Of a stretch of DNA of 64,000 bases, positions 17,773-25,525 are shown in pieces (positions within the stretch are counted from its first letter, which is position 1; every line of letters starts with the position of its first letter). A program made the translations under genes and the position numbers. This stretch comes from JAUIAI01 sp050633665 (lineage in GTDB: Bacteria; Pseudomonadota; Gammaproteobacteria; Burkholderiales; Burkholderiaceae_E), in the NCBI GenBank assembly GCA_050633665.1, contig JBOEGY010000006.1, forward strand, positions 310,001-374,000, in the 5' to 3' direction. Below the pieces are notes generated by a model that worked only from the letters and a program-made list of their open reading frames with translations, did not search any database and had not been told where the DNA came from.

Positions 17773-18582
17773 TCAGGAATGTGGGGTTGGGATGGCGTGC
17801 ATCAGGAATTCATGGTTACCGTCGCCGCCGGCAATCGGACTGTCGATCCAGTCTCGCAGAACCAGACCGGCCATCTGGCAGGCAAGCTTGAACTGACTAT
17901 GCAACTGATTTCGGCCTTCGGTATCGGTGACGATGCCGCGTTTATTGACCGCGCCGGGGCCGAGCTCGAACTGCGGTTTGATCAGCGCCAGCAAGACGCC
18001 GTCGTGCGCCAGCAGGTCGCTTAGCGGCGACAATACTTTGCGCAGCGAAATAAAGGACAGGTCGGCAACGATGATGTCGGCTCCGTCAGCCTGGAGCCGC
18101 TGCGCTAATGCCGGAGCAGAAGAGTCGATCAGTTTTTTCTCCAGTACGTCTCGCGAACACTCACGCACGTTTGTCCGTTCAAAGCAAAAGACCCGGTCAT
18201 CGTTTCGGAGTGATTGAGCCAGTTGACCATGGCCAACTTCCAGGCCGATCACCGTGGTGGCGCCATGAGTCAGCAGGCGTTCAGTAAAGCCGCCGGTGCT
18301 TTGCCCGGCATCGATGCACAAAGCGCCGGTGATTTTCGGGCGGACTACCTCGATGATGGCGTCCAGTTTGTGTGCGCCGCGCGACACCGGTTGCCCGGCG
18401 GCGTCTTCCTTCAAGGCAAGCATCACCTCGGGGCCAACTTTTTGCGATGCCCGGCGTACGGACTCAGGGGTTTGAGCCGGCCGGGTCAACATGACCTGAC
18501 CGGCATCAATCAGCGCCTGGGCCTGACTGCGCGAACGCACCAGACCCAGTTGGACTAACCGCTGATCAATGCGATCGCTCAA
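17773..18582 (-). CDS. TlyA family rRNA 2'-O-methyltransferase
   Basis: A 269-residue protein with an N-terminal S4 RNA-binding domain (IDQRLVQLGLVRSRSQAQAL, 5-24). A short linker is followed by an FtsJ-like SAM domain starting LCIDAGQSTGGFTERLL. IIVADLSFISLRKVL and LALIKPQFELG supply the catalytic lysine/aspartate region. TlyA proteins methylate ribose of cytidines in 16S and/or 23S rRNA; older annotation calls them hemolysin A. The ATG directly follows the ahcY stop with no spacer, indicating tight coupling in the operon. Confidence 0.88.
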   Translation of the reverse strand: MSDRIDQRLVQLGLVRSRSQAQALIDAGQVMLTRPAQTPESVRRASQKVGPEVMLALKEDAAGQPVSRGAHKLDAIIEVVRPKITGALCIDAGQSTGGFTERLLTHGATTVIGLEVGHGQLAQSLRNDDRVFCFERTNVRECSRDVLEKKLIDSSAPALAQRLQADGADIIVADLSFISLRKVLSPLSDLLAHDGVLLALIKPQFELGPGAVNKRGIVTDTEGRNQLHSQFKLACQMAGLVLRDWIDSPIAGGDGNHEFLMHAIPTPHS

Positions 18583-20007
18583 TTAGTAGCGGTAGGTTTC
18601 CGGCTTGAATGGGCCGGTCACCTGAACCCCGAGATAAGAAGCCTGTTCCTCAGACAACTCGGTCAATTGAACCCCGAGCTTCTTCAGGTGCAGGCGAGCG
18701 ACTTTCTCGTCAAGGTGCTTGGGCAGAACATAGACTTGCCCAACTTCGTACTCGTCTTTGTTCGCCCACAATTCGATCTGAGCCATTGTCTGGTTGGCAA
18801 ACGATGATGACATGACGAATGACGGGTGGCCGGTGGCACAACCCAGATTCACCAGACGGCCTTCGGCGAGCATGATAATGCGCTTGCCATCGGGGAAGAT
18901 CACATGATCGACCTGCGGCTTGATGTTCTCCCAGGTGCAGTTGTCCAGGGAAGCGATCTGGATCTCATTGTCAAAGTGACCAATGTTGCAGACGATCGCC
19001 TGGTCTTTCATGGCCTCCATGTGCTCGCGGCGAATAATGTCTTTGTTGCCGGTCGCGGTAACAAAGATGTCGGCCTTGTCGGCTGCATATTCCATCGTGA
19101 CGACTTTATAGCCTTCCATCGCAGCTTGCAGGGCGCAGATCGGATCAATCTCGGTAACCCAGACCTGGGCAGACAACGCCCGCAGTGCTTGTGCAGAGCC
19201 TTTGCCGACATCACCGTAACCGGCGACAACCGCAACCTTGCCGGCAACCATGACATCGGTGGCGCGCTTGATTGAGTCAACCAGCGACTCCCGGCAACCG
19301 TAGAGGTTGTCGAATTTGCTCTTGGTGACCGAGTCGTTGACGTTGATGGCGCGGAATCGCAGTTCACCGCGCTCAGACATCTGCTTGAGCCGGATGACGC
19401 CCGTGGTGGTTTCTTCGGTTACGCCAACAATCGCGTCAAGGTGACGCTGATAGAACTGGGGGTCTTCCTTGAGCTTGGCCTTGATCGATTTGAACAGCGC
19501 AACTTCTTCCTCGCTGCCTGGCTTGTCCAGCACCGAGATGTCTTTGGCCGCCTCGGCACCGAGGTGGATCAGCATGGTGGCGTCGCCACCATCGTCAAGA
19601 ATCATGTTGCTCGGCTGGCCGTCGGCCCAGCTGAAGATCTGGTGAGAGAACTCCCAGTACTCGTCAAGTGATTCCCCTTTGTGGGCGAACACTGGCGTGT
19701 TGGTTGCCGCAATTGCCGCCGCCGCATGGTCTTGTGTTGAGAAGATATTGCAGGAAGCCCAGCGCACTTCAGCGCCCAGAGCGGTCAGGGTTTCAATTAG
19801 CACGGCGGTTTGAATCGTCATGTGCAGCGAGCCTGAGATCCGCGCACCTTTCAGTGGCTTACTGGCCGCAAATTCGTCGCGAATCGCGACCAGGCCAGGC
19901 ATTTCAGTTTCAGCAATGGCGATTTCCTGGCGGCCAAAACCGGCCAGTCCGATATCAGCCACTTGATAATCGGTAAAAGAGTCAGAGGGTTTTAATACGG
20001 CGGACAT
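18583..20007 (-). CDS. ahcY: AhcY, S-adenosylhomocysteine hydrolase
   Basis: A 474-residue NAD-dependent enzyme that splits S-adenosylhomocysteine (SAH) into adenosine and homocysteine, removing the inhibitory product of methylation. Signatures: SLHMTIQTAVLIETL, VRWASCNIFSTQDHAAAA, the NAD loop VVAGYGDVGKGSAQALR, VTEIDPICALQAAMEG, CNIGHFDNEI and the C-terminal PFKPETYRY. The start has a good ribosome binding site (CAGGAG, nine bases upstream). A ~300-nucleotide leader containing an SAH riboswitch precedes it. It leads the tlyA-metF operon. Confidence 0.97.
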   Translation of the reverse strand: MSAVLKPSDSFTDYQVADIGLAGFGRQEIAIAETEMPGLVAIRDEFAASKPLKGARISGSLHMTIQTAVLIETLTALGAEVRWASCNIFSTQDHAAAAIAATNTPVFAHKGESLDEYWEFSHQIFSWADGQPSNMILDDGGDATMLIHLGAEAAKDISVLDKPGSEEEVALFKSIKAKLKEDPQFYQRHLDAIVGVTEETTTGVIRLKQMSERGELRFRAINVNDSVTKSKFDNLYGCRESLVDSIKRATDVMVAGKVAVVAGYGDVGKGSAQALRALSAQVWVTEIDPICALQAAMEGYKVVTMEYAADKADIFVTATGNKDIIRREHMEAMKDQAIVCNIGHFDNEIQIASLDNCTWENIKPQVDHVIFPDGKRIIMLAEGRLVNLGCATGHPSFVMSSSFANQTMAQIELWANKDEYEVGQVYVLPKHLDEKVARLHLKKLGVQLTELSEEQASYLGVQVTGPFKPETYRY

Positions 20008-20249
20008 AGATGCTCCTGAGTCGCAGTCAAATTGTCAGCAACAACGCGCGCGCAAAAGCTGGCAAGCCATCAGAACAGGCATTGCCATCATTCAGGTGTG
20101 GTGAGAAGGAGTTCAGCACCGCACTCGTTGTTGCCATGAAAAGATCAATCAATCGATTCTGGTTTAACGAGCGCCGTTGCTACTCAACTGCTGTTGATTT
20201 GGCCCGCAAATTTGGCCCGCAAAATACGGATCAGTAGTTACAGACCAAC

Positions 20250-20310
20250 AGTTGCATTCCAAGCCTGGCGTCTTGCCCTACTGGCAGACGTCGCAACGCT
20301 CCTCGGAACC
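20250..20310 (-). ncRNA. SAH riboswitch (upstream of ahcY)
   Basis: On the minus strand, from 20306 downward, the RNA reads CCGAGGAGCGUUGCGAC, then a hairpin, then GCCAGGCUUGG and AAUGCAAC. This is the conserved core of the SAH riboswitch. P1 pairs CCGAG (20306-20302) with CUUGG (20263-20259). P2 pairs GUCUGCC with GGCAAGAC around a short loop. The pseudoknot pairs GUUGC of the core with the 3' GCAAC (20255-20251). It lies 240 bases before the ahcY start and directly after a TACAAT -10 box. In known cases SAH binding turns expression on. Confidence 0.93.
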
Positions 20311-20315
20311 CATGC

Positions 20316-20321
20316 ATTGTA
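20316..20321 (-). promoter_or_regulatory. Probable -10 box for the ahcY-tlyA-metF operon
   Basis: TACAAT on the minus strand places the transcription start near 20309, immediately before the SAH riboswitch core. A weak -35-like CTGGCA lies about 17 bases upstream. Confidence 0.5.
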
Positions 20322-20412
20322 GCGAAACTGAAGGGAATTGCCAGCAATACCCGCGTTACCCCGCCGGAATCGACGACGGACCGGCCAAAGGCTGCAATGA
20401 GTCGATAGCCGG

Positions 20413-20462
20413 TGGTTCGGCGGAGAGTGGGAGTNNNNNNACTCCCACTCTCCGCCGAACCA
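20413..20462. repeat. Perfect 22-bp inverted repeat around a 6-N assembly gap
   Basis: The left arm (20413-20434) begins TGGTTCGGCGG and ends GTGGGAGT. The right arm (20441-20462) is its exact reverse complement. Between them are six N. The right arm ends four bases before the MscS stop codon. Two readings are possible: a real GC-rich hairpin, perhaps a terminator, that stopped sequencing; or an assembly artefact in which an end was joined to its own reverse complement. Confidence 0.85.
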
Positions 20463-20466
20463 ATTG

Positions 20467-21366
20467 TCACGCCGGGTTGTTTTTGTCGCCATCTGCGGTC
20501 GTTTGCGAGATCACTTTTAGGTGCGGGAATGGGATTTCAATATCGTTTGCGTCGAATGCCTGTTTGATTCGTTTCAGGAACTCTCGGCGCACTTTCCATT
20601 GATCTAATGCGCGGGTTTTGAATCTACATTTAATTGTCACCGCAGAGTCACCCAGGCGTTCGACACCGGCGATTTCCATGTCTTCGATCAGGCTGGCCAG
20701 CCAGTTTGTTTCAGCGCGCATCTGGGCTGCGGTTTGGGTAATGACTTCGATCGCCCGGTCGATGTTGCTGTCATAGCTGATGCCCAGTTCCATGACGGCG
20801 TAGGAGAAACCGCGGCTGCTGTTGGAGACGCCGGTGATCAAACCGTTGGGGATGTAGTGGACGGTGCCTTCATAGTCGCGCAGACGGATGTAGCGCAGGT
20901 TGACTTCTTCGACAGAGCCGCTGTAGCCGGCTACTTTGACGACATCACCGGTGCGGATCTGATCTTCCAGCAACAGGAAAAAGCCGGTGAAGAAGTCTTT
21001 GACCAGGGACTGTGCACCGAAGCCAATCGCAATGCCGGCAACACCGGCAGCACCCAACAGCGGCGCCACGGAGACACCGAACTCACCGAGAATCAGCAAT
21101 ACGGTGACCACCACCACAATCACTGACAGCAAATAACTGAGAACCCGAACCAGTGTCTGGGAACGCCTGGTGCTGCCCGGATCGTCAGTCTGCAACGATA
21201 TGCGTTCGCCGACTTTGCCAAGCACGCGACGCACCAGCGATCGCATCACCCAGGCGAGCAGCACAATCACGGCAATCCGGCCGCCGATCTGCATTGCCGG
21301 CAGCGACTGTTCAAGCTGCTCGGGTGAAATGAACTGGGTTAGCCACTCGGGCCAGTTTGCCTGCAT
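20467..21366 (-). CDS. MscS-family mechanosensitive channel
   Basis: A 299-residue inner membrane channel. Membrane helices lie near residues 27-45 and 75-100, followed by the pore helix GVSVAPLLGAAGVAGIAIGF. AQSLVKDFFTGFFLLLEDQI is the hallmark MscS pore/beta-domain junction. The beta domain (VVKVAGYSGSVEEVNLRYIR) and the C-terminal alpha/beta domain with IPFPH complete the protein. It should open on osmotic downshock to release solutes. The gene is followed on its strand by the assembly gap and the ahcY leader. Confidence 0.93.
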   Translation of the reverse strand: MQANWPEWLTQFISPEQLEQSLPAMQIGGRIAVIVLLAWVMRSLVRRVLGKVGERISLQTDDPGSTRRSQTLVRVLSYLLSVIVVVVTVLLILGEFGVSVAPLLGAAGVAGIAIGFGAQSLVKDFFTGFFLLLEDQIRTGDVVKVAGYSGSVEEVNLRYIRLRDYEGTVHYIPNGLITGVSNSSRGFSYAVMELGISYDSNIDRAIEVITQTAAQMRAETNWLASLIEDMEIAGVERLGDSAVTIKCRFKTRALDQWKVRREFLKRIKQAFDANDIEIPFPHLKVISQTTADGDKNNPA

Positions 21367-21377
21367 AGGCAGAAATG

Positions 21378-21797
21378 CTACACCCTGGACCGGGCCGACG
21401 CAGCAGGTCGTTTGCCGGCGGTTCGATTACCGGCGGCCCGGTTGCAGTTGCGCGCTTTCATCGAGTTGGCCAGTGTCTGGCGTTCGCCCTTCAGGCTTGC
21501 CAGCGAGGAATGGTTTTCGGTTTCGCCATCCAGCAGCAGCAGCGCCGGCCAGAACAAGACAACGCCGACGCCCATCTTAATGCGCTCCGCCATCGCGCCC
21601 TGGTCGATACTGGAGGCCAGCTTGTCAGCTTCAGCACTCACGCGGTGGTATTCAGCGGCCAGCTCCTGGCATTGATAAGCGTCGTAAGCCGACATCGGGA
21701 CGGGCTTGGCCGTCACATCATTGGCAGTACTGGCGCACGCCCCCAGGGCAAGACAACTGAGGGTAAGCAGGGCAGTGGCTAAGCGGGTTTGTTTCAT
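21378..21797 (-). CDS. Conserved small lipoprotein
   Basis: A 139-residue protein with a lipoprotein signal peptide: a hydrophobic stretch ending LSCLALGAC, so Cys20 would be lipidated. The mature part has YDAYQCQELAAEYHRVS, KLASSIDQ and GVGVVLFWPALLLLDG, a hydrophobic segment followed by an EL/LKGE helix and a final NC. I recognise this as a conserved proteobacterial lipoprotein type with no assigned function. It ends 11 bases before the MscS start and may be co-transcribed with it. The Arg/Ala-rich tail after residue ~118 looks variable. Confidence 0.65.
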   Translation of the reverse strand: MKQTRLATALLTLSCLALGACASTANDVTAKPVPMSAYDAYQCQELAAEYHRVSAEADKLASSIDQGAMAERIKMGVGVVLFWPALLLLDGETENHSSLASLKGERQTLANSMKARNCNRAAGNRTAGKRPAASARSRV

Positions 21798-22168
21798 TAC
21801 AAATAACCAGGTCGTGTTGTATCGCTACCAAACCAATATAGGCAATACCGCTCAGGCCGTCGTGGCTTGCCTGCTCGAACGGCGGTGGCCTGCCGATACG
21901 TGGCTACTGGGCAAAATCCGAACTGGTCGCTGGAGGGGCGAGGCATATTGAGGTTGGTTTATCGTGACTGCTTATGTAACAAAATATTAATATACGAAAC
22001 AATTAGGCAGTTCTGTCATTCTAGGGATGATTCGCCGGCGCGCAAGCGCGGCTGTGGTGGTCATGCAAAGGATTTACATTTGCCGGCGTCGCCAGGCGAA
22101 ACGCTGCGCAACAGACGGGCGAAAAAAAGCCGGGTGATTAAACCCGGCTTTCAGTGCGTCTTGGTGAA
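21798..22168. other. Intergenic region between the lipoprotein gene and metK
   Basis: This 371-base stretch has no convincing gene. It includes the metK terminator at its right end and an AT-rich patch around 21960-22020 (TGTAACAAAATATTAATATAC), which may hold the promoter for the lipoprotein/MscS pair. No tRNA or known RNA was recognised. Confidence 0.5.
22122..22151 (-). terminator. Intrinsic terminator after metK
   Basis: On the minus strand, AAAGCCGGGU pairs with ACCCGGCUUU around a six-base loop (10-bp stem, 22151-22126). A run of seven U at 22128-22122 overlaps and follows the stem. It lies 17 bases past the metK stop. Confidence 0.9.
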
Positions 22169-23326
22169 TCAGATCGACGACTTCAGTGCTTCTGCCTTGT
22201 CAGTGTGTTCCCAGGTGAACTCCGGCTCTGAGCGACCGAAATGCCCGTAGGCGGCAGTCTTGCGATAGATGGGGCGCAACAGGTCGAGCATTTGCACAAT
22301 GCCTTTGGGGCGCAGATCGAAATGATCGCGAACCAGCTCGGCAATTTTTTCATCCGAGACCTTGCCGGTGCCGTTTGTAGTGACCCATACCGAGGTGGGC
22401 TGCGCGACGCCGATTGCGTAGGAAAGCTGGACCAGACAGGTCTCGGCGAGGCCGGCGGCAACGATATTTTTGGCGACATACCGTGCGGCGTAAGCGGCAG
22501 AACGATCCACCTTGGAAGGGTCTTTGCCTGAGAAAGCACCGCCGCCGTGAGGGGCTGCGCCGCCGTAGGTGTCCACAATAATCTTGCGACCGGTCAGGCC
22601 GCAATCGCCCTGCGGGCCACCAATCACGAAGCGACCCGTCGGGTTGATCAGGTATTTGACTTCACCTTTCATCAACTCGTCAGGCAGCACTGGCTTGATG
22701 ATTTCTTCGATCACCGCCTCCCGCAGGTCTTCCTGGGAGATTTCAGGGGAATGCTGGGTCGACAACACGACCGTATCAACCGCGACTGGCAGACCGTTTT
22801 CAATGCGCAGCGTGAGCTGGGCTTTGGCATCGGGTTGCAACCAGGGCAGGCGACCATCTTTGCGCAGCTGTGATTGCCGCTCGACCAGACGGTGCGAGTA
22901 GTAAATTGCCGCCGGCATCAGTTCCGGGGTTTCTTTACAGGCGTAGCCAAACATCAGGCCCTGGTCGCCGGCGCCCTGGTCGAGGTCGTCGTCTTGTGCG
23001 GCGTCAACCCCTTGCTTGATGTCCTGACTTTGTTTGTCGTAGCAAACCTGTACGGAACAGCCTTTGTAGTCGATGCCGTAGTCAGTATTGTCGTAGCCGA
23101 TTTCCTTGATCGTGTCGCGCGCGATCTGGATGTAATCGACATTGGCGTTGCTGGTAATTTCGCCCGCCATGACTACCAGGCCGGTATTGCAGAGGGTTTC
23201 TGCCGCTACCCGGGATTTCGGGTCTTGTGCGAGCAGCGCGTCAAGGACGGCATCAGAGATCTGATCAGAGACCTTGTCGGGATGGCCTTCCGAGACGGAT
23301 TCAGAGGTAAAGAGATAATCTGCCAA
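22169..23326 (-). CDS. metK: MetK, S-adenosylmethionine synthetase
   Basis: A 385-residue enzyme that makes SAM from methionine and ATP. Signatures: YLFTSESVSEGHPDKVSDQI, the GYACKETPELMP loop and KVDRSAAYAARYVAKNIVAA. The glycine-rich GGGAFSGKDPSK P-loop-like motif is also present. The start is TTG at 23326, with GGAG about ten bases upstream; no in-frame ATG is available and the N-terminus MADYLFTSES fits the family. A 170-nucleotide structured leader precedes it, and its last helix covers the ribosome binding site. An intrinsic terminator follows. Confidence 0.97.
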   Translation of the reverse strand: MADYLFTSESVSEGHPDKVSDQISDAVLDALLAQDPKSRVAAETLCNTGLVVMAGEITSNANVDYIQIARDTIKEIGYDNTDYGIDYKGCSVQVCYDKQSQDIKQGVDAAQDDDLDQGAGDQGLMFGYACKETPELMPAAIYYSHRLVERQSQLRKDGRLPWLQPDAKAQLTLRIENGLPVAVDTVVLSTQHSPEISQEDLREAVIEEIIKPVLPDELMKGEVKYLINPTGRFVIGGPQGDCGLTGRKIIVDTYGGAAPHGGGAFSGKDPSKVDRSAAYAARYVAKNIVAAGLAETCLVQLSYAIGVAQPTSVWVTTNGTGKVSDEKIAELVRDHFDLRPKGIVQMLDLLRPIYRKTAAYGHFGRSEPEFTWEHTDKAEALKSSI

Positions 23327-23499
23327 TTGGGTACTTCTCCATAAATAAAGTCGATACGCAGCCGACTCCGGAGAAGTGGCGACGCTTTAGCGGTAGTTAC
23401 CGGGTGGGTTCTGCCTGCCTGCCGTGGCAGGTGCCTGGAGGCTGGCGCTCGGAAACTGTCGTTGTGTCGCCCCGCAAGTTGTCCGTTTAACTCGGCGAC
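23327..23499 (-). promoter_or_regulatory. Structured metK leader RNA with a helix covering the ribosome binding site
   Basis: The leader starts (RNA sense) with a hairpin from 23499 to 23466. GUCGCC pairs with GGCGAC, then GAGUU pairs with AACUU, around the loop AAACGGAC. Close to the gene, ACUUCUCC (23377-23370) pairs perfectly over eight bases with GGAGAAGU (23340-23333), which includes the metK ribosome binding site. Inside that helix AGUCG pairs with CGACU. A second GUCGCC (23383-23378) directly precedes the anti-Shine-Dalgarno sequence and could compete for GGCGAC. This looks like a translational switch. I do not recognise it as a known SAM riboswitch class. Confidence 0.6.
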
Positions 23500-23505
23500 T
23501 CTTGC

Positions 23506-23511
23506 ATTATA
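23506..23511 (-). promoter_or_regulatory. Consensus -10 box for metK
   Basis: A perfect TATAAT on the minus strand. Transcription would begin near 23499, exactly at the first hairpin of the metK leader. The -35 region is poor (TTCACG at a 20-base spacing). Confidence 0.6.
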
Positions 23512-23624
23512 GAAAAAATTTGGCTTCTCGTCGTGAATATTTCCCCGAATACGCCACCGTCTGTCAGGCAAGCTGTCGTATCCTCGGACAACCAGCTTGT
23601 TCTTTTCCGACCCAGTACTGATTC

Positions 23625-24629
23625 ATGACCACCGCCAGTCCCACCGCCCCCAAGCAATCATCTCTGCCCGTGACGGCCAAGCCCGATCACGGCTCCAACA
23701 GCCCCAAACTACCAGCGGACACCGTGCGGCTGCCCCTGGCGCTGCGTGTGCTGGGCACTATCCCGTTATCGATTGCCAGTTTGCTGGGGCGTCTGGTTGG
23801 CATCGCGACCTGGCTTGCTTCGCCGAGTTATCGGACCAAACTCACGGATAATCTGCGGATGGCGGGCTTCGGTCCGGGCCGGGTGCGGCGCAGCGCGATC
23901 ATGGAAGCGGGTCGAATGATCACCGAATGCCCTTATATCTGGACCCACAAACCGCGTCATATCGGCCGAAGAGTGCTAGCCACAGAAACCGAATCAATCG
24001 AACACGCCGAGCGGCGCGGCAAAGGGGTGTTGATCCTCACACCGCACCTCGGATCGTTCGAGATGGCGGCTCGCTTTTATGCAGGCCGGCGTCCCATTAC
24101 GGTGTTGTTCAAACCGCCCAAGATGGAGTTTGTGCGCCGCTGGCTGGTGGCCGCGCGCAGCGTGGACGGCATTCAGGGCGTAACGCCAACCGTGGGTGGT
24201 CTGCGAACCATGTTGCGCACCTTGCGCCGAGGCGACATTGTCGGATTGCTGCCTGATCAGGTGCCTACCGAAGGTGACGGCGTCTGGGCGCCGTTTTTCG
24301 GGCAACCTGCCTACACCATGACATTGCCCCAGCGGCTGGTCGAGATGACTGATTGCGCAGTAGTGCTTGCGGTCGGGGAGCGGCTCAGCGGGGGTAAAGG
24401 GTGGCGCATGCATTTTGAGCCACTCAATGAGTTGCCCACTCCGGCTGTGATCAACGCGCGTTTTGAAACCCTGATCCGGCGGCGTCCGGAGCAATACCTC
24501 TGGGGTTATAACCGCTACAAGCGACCACCCGGTGTGCGCGACAATCGCAATGATGATCTGCTGCGCCAGGGTGCTGACGCCCGGTCGGGTTTCGTCACCG
24601 GCAAAGCCAACCGAACCGACGCCCGATGA
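23625..24629 (+). CDS. LpxL/HtrB-like lysophospholipid acyltransferase (first copy)
   Basis: A 334-residue membrane-anchored acyltransferase of the LpxL/LpxM family, which adds secondary acyl chains to lipid A. The N-terminal ~35 residues are polar and unusual. They are followed by a hydrophobic anchor (LGTIPLSIASLLGRLVGIATWLA). The catalytic HX4E motif is HLGSFE in LTPHLGSFEMA. GDIVGLLPDQVPTEGDGVWAPFFG and RRPEQYLWGYNRYKRPP are typical. It heads a run of plus-strand genes (second acyltransferase, dapF, DUF484, xerC) and is divergent from metK. Confidence 0.9.
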   Translation: MTTASPTAPKQSSLPVTAKPDHGSNSPKLPADTVRLPLALRVLGTIPLSIASLLGRLVGIATWLASPSYRTKLTDNLRMAGFGPGRVRRSAIMEAGRMITECPYIWTHKPRHIGRRVLATETESIEHAERRGKGVLILTPHLGSFEMAARFYAGRRPITVLFKPPKMEFVRRWLVAARSVDGIQGVTPTVGGLRTMLRTLRRGDIVGLLPDQVPTEGDGVWAPFFGQPAYTMTLPQRLVEMTDCAVVLAVGERLSGGKGWRMHFEPLNELPTPAVINARFETLIRRRPEQYLWGYNRYKRPPGVRDNRNDDLLRQGADARSGFVTGKANRTDAR

Positions 24630-24635
24630 ATTCAC

Positions 24636-25508
24636 ATGAGTGAGCGACTGGCCATGTTGGGCCTGATCGTTTTGCGAGCCATCTCGCGCCTGCCGCTGGC
24701 GATCATCCGTGACCTGTCCTGGCCTGTAGCCTGGCTGATCTGGGCGCTGGCGGGCGGCCGGCGCCGGGTCGCCTTAACCAATCTGGGCCTGTGTTTTCCG
24801 CACTGGACGCCGGCCCGGCGACGCCAGGTGGCGATTGCGCATTTTCATGCTTTTGTCGTGACGTTTTTTGAGCGCTTCATTTTCTGGTCGGGTCCGGCAG
24901 ATCGAATTCGCCAGATCTGCACTGTCGATGGGATGTCTCACCTGCAGGCGTTGGCCGGCAAGCCTGTCATTGTGCTGGCGCCTCATTTCGTCGGGCTGGA
25001 TGCCGGTGGCGTGCGCTTGCAACTCGACAGGCGGGTTGACTCCATGTATGCCCAGCAAAAGAGTGCAACACTGACCCGCGCTATGACAGAAGGACGGTCG
25101 CGATTCAACGACCCAAAAATGTTCCTGCGTAACGAAGGCTTGCGTGGCGCGGTCAGAAGCCTGCGCGACGGCGTTCCGTTTTACTTTCTGCCAGACATGG
25201 ACCTTGGCGCTCGGGAGGCGGTTTTTGTTCCTTTTTTCGGGGTTCCGGCAGCAACCGTGACATCGGTGGCGCGGCTGGCCCGCTTGACCGGGGCAACTGT
25301 TCTGCCTTGCGTCACCACGCTGACCCGCAGCGGTTATCACGTTCAGTTCTACGAACCCTGGACCGACTATCCGGGCGATGATCTCGCGGTTGCGACGCGT
25401 CGAATGAACGCTTTTATCGAACAGCGCGTGCTGGAAGCGCCAGAACAGTATCTCTGGAGCCACAAGCGCTTCAAAACGCGGCCCCCTGCGGAGCGCTCGT
25501 TCTATTGA
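24636..25508 (+). CDS. LpxL/HtrB-like lysophospholipid acyltransferase (second copy)
   Basis: A 290-residue paralogue of the preceding gene. It has an N-terminal hydrophobic anchor and a motif HFVGLD, i.e. HX4D instead of the more common HX4E, in VLAPHFVGLDAGG. Later come PFYFLPDMDLGAREAVFVPFFGV and EAPEQYLWSHKRFKTRP. HX4D is accepted in the wider acyltransferase superfamily. It starts six bases after the first copy's stop and its end overlaps the dapF region, so they are in one operon. Together the two may add the two secondary acyl chains of lipid A, though which does which cannot be told. Confidence 0.9.
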   Translation: MSERLAMLGLIVLRAISRLPLAIIRDLSWPVAWLIWALAGGRRRVALTNLGLCFPHWTPARRRQVAIAHFHAFVVTFFERFIFWSGPADRIRQICTVDGMSHLQALAGKPVIVLAPHFVGLDAGGVRLQLDRRVDSMYAQQKSATLTRAMTEGRSRFNDPKMFLRNEGLRGAVRSLRDGVPFYFLPDMDLGAREAVFVPFFGVPAATVTSVARLARLTGATVLPCVTTLTRSGYHVQFYEPWTDYPGDDLAVATRRMNAFIEQRVLEAPEQYLWSHKRFKTRPPAERSFY

Positions 25509-25525
25509 TCGGGGATAATGACCCG

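Larger units (their letters stand above)
20008..20466. other. Intergenic region between ahcY and the MscS gene
   Basis: This 459-base stretch holds no convincing gene. It contains the ahcY leader with the SAH riboswitch and promoter, a 13-base tandem duplication (20198-20223), and an assembly gap (20435-20440) inside a perfect inverted repeat next to the end of the MscS gene. Short open frames here carry no recognisable protein features. Confidence 0.7.
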
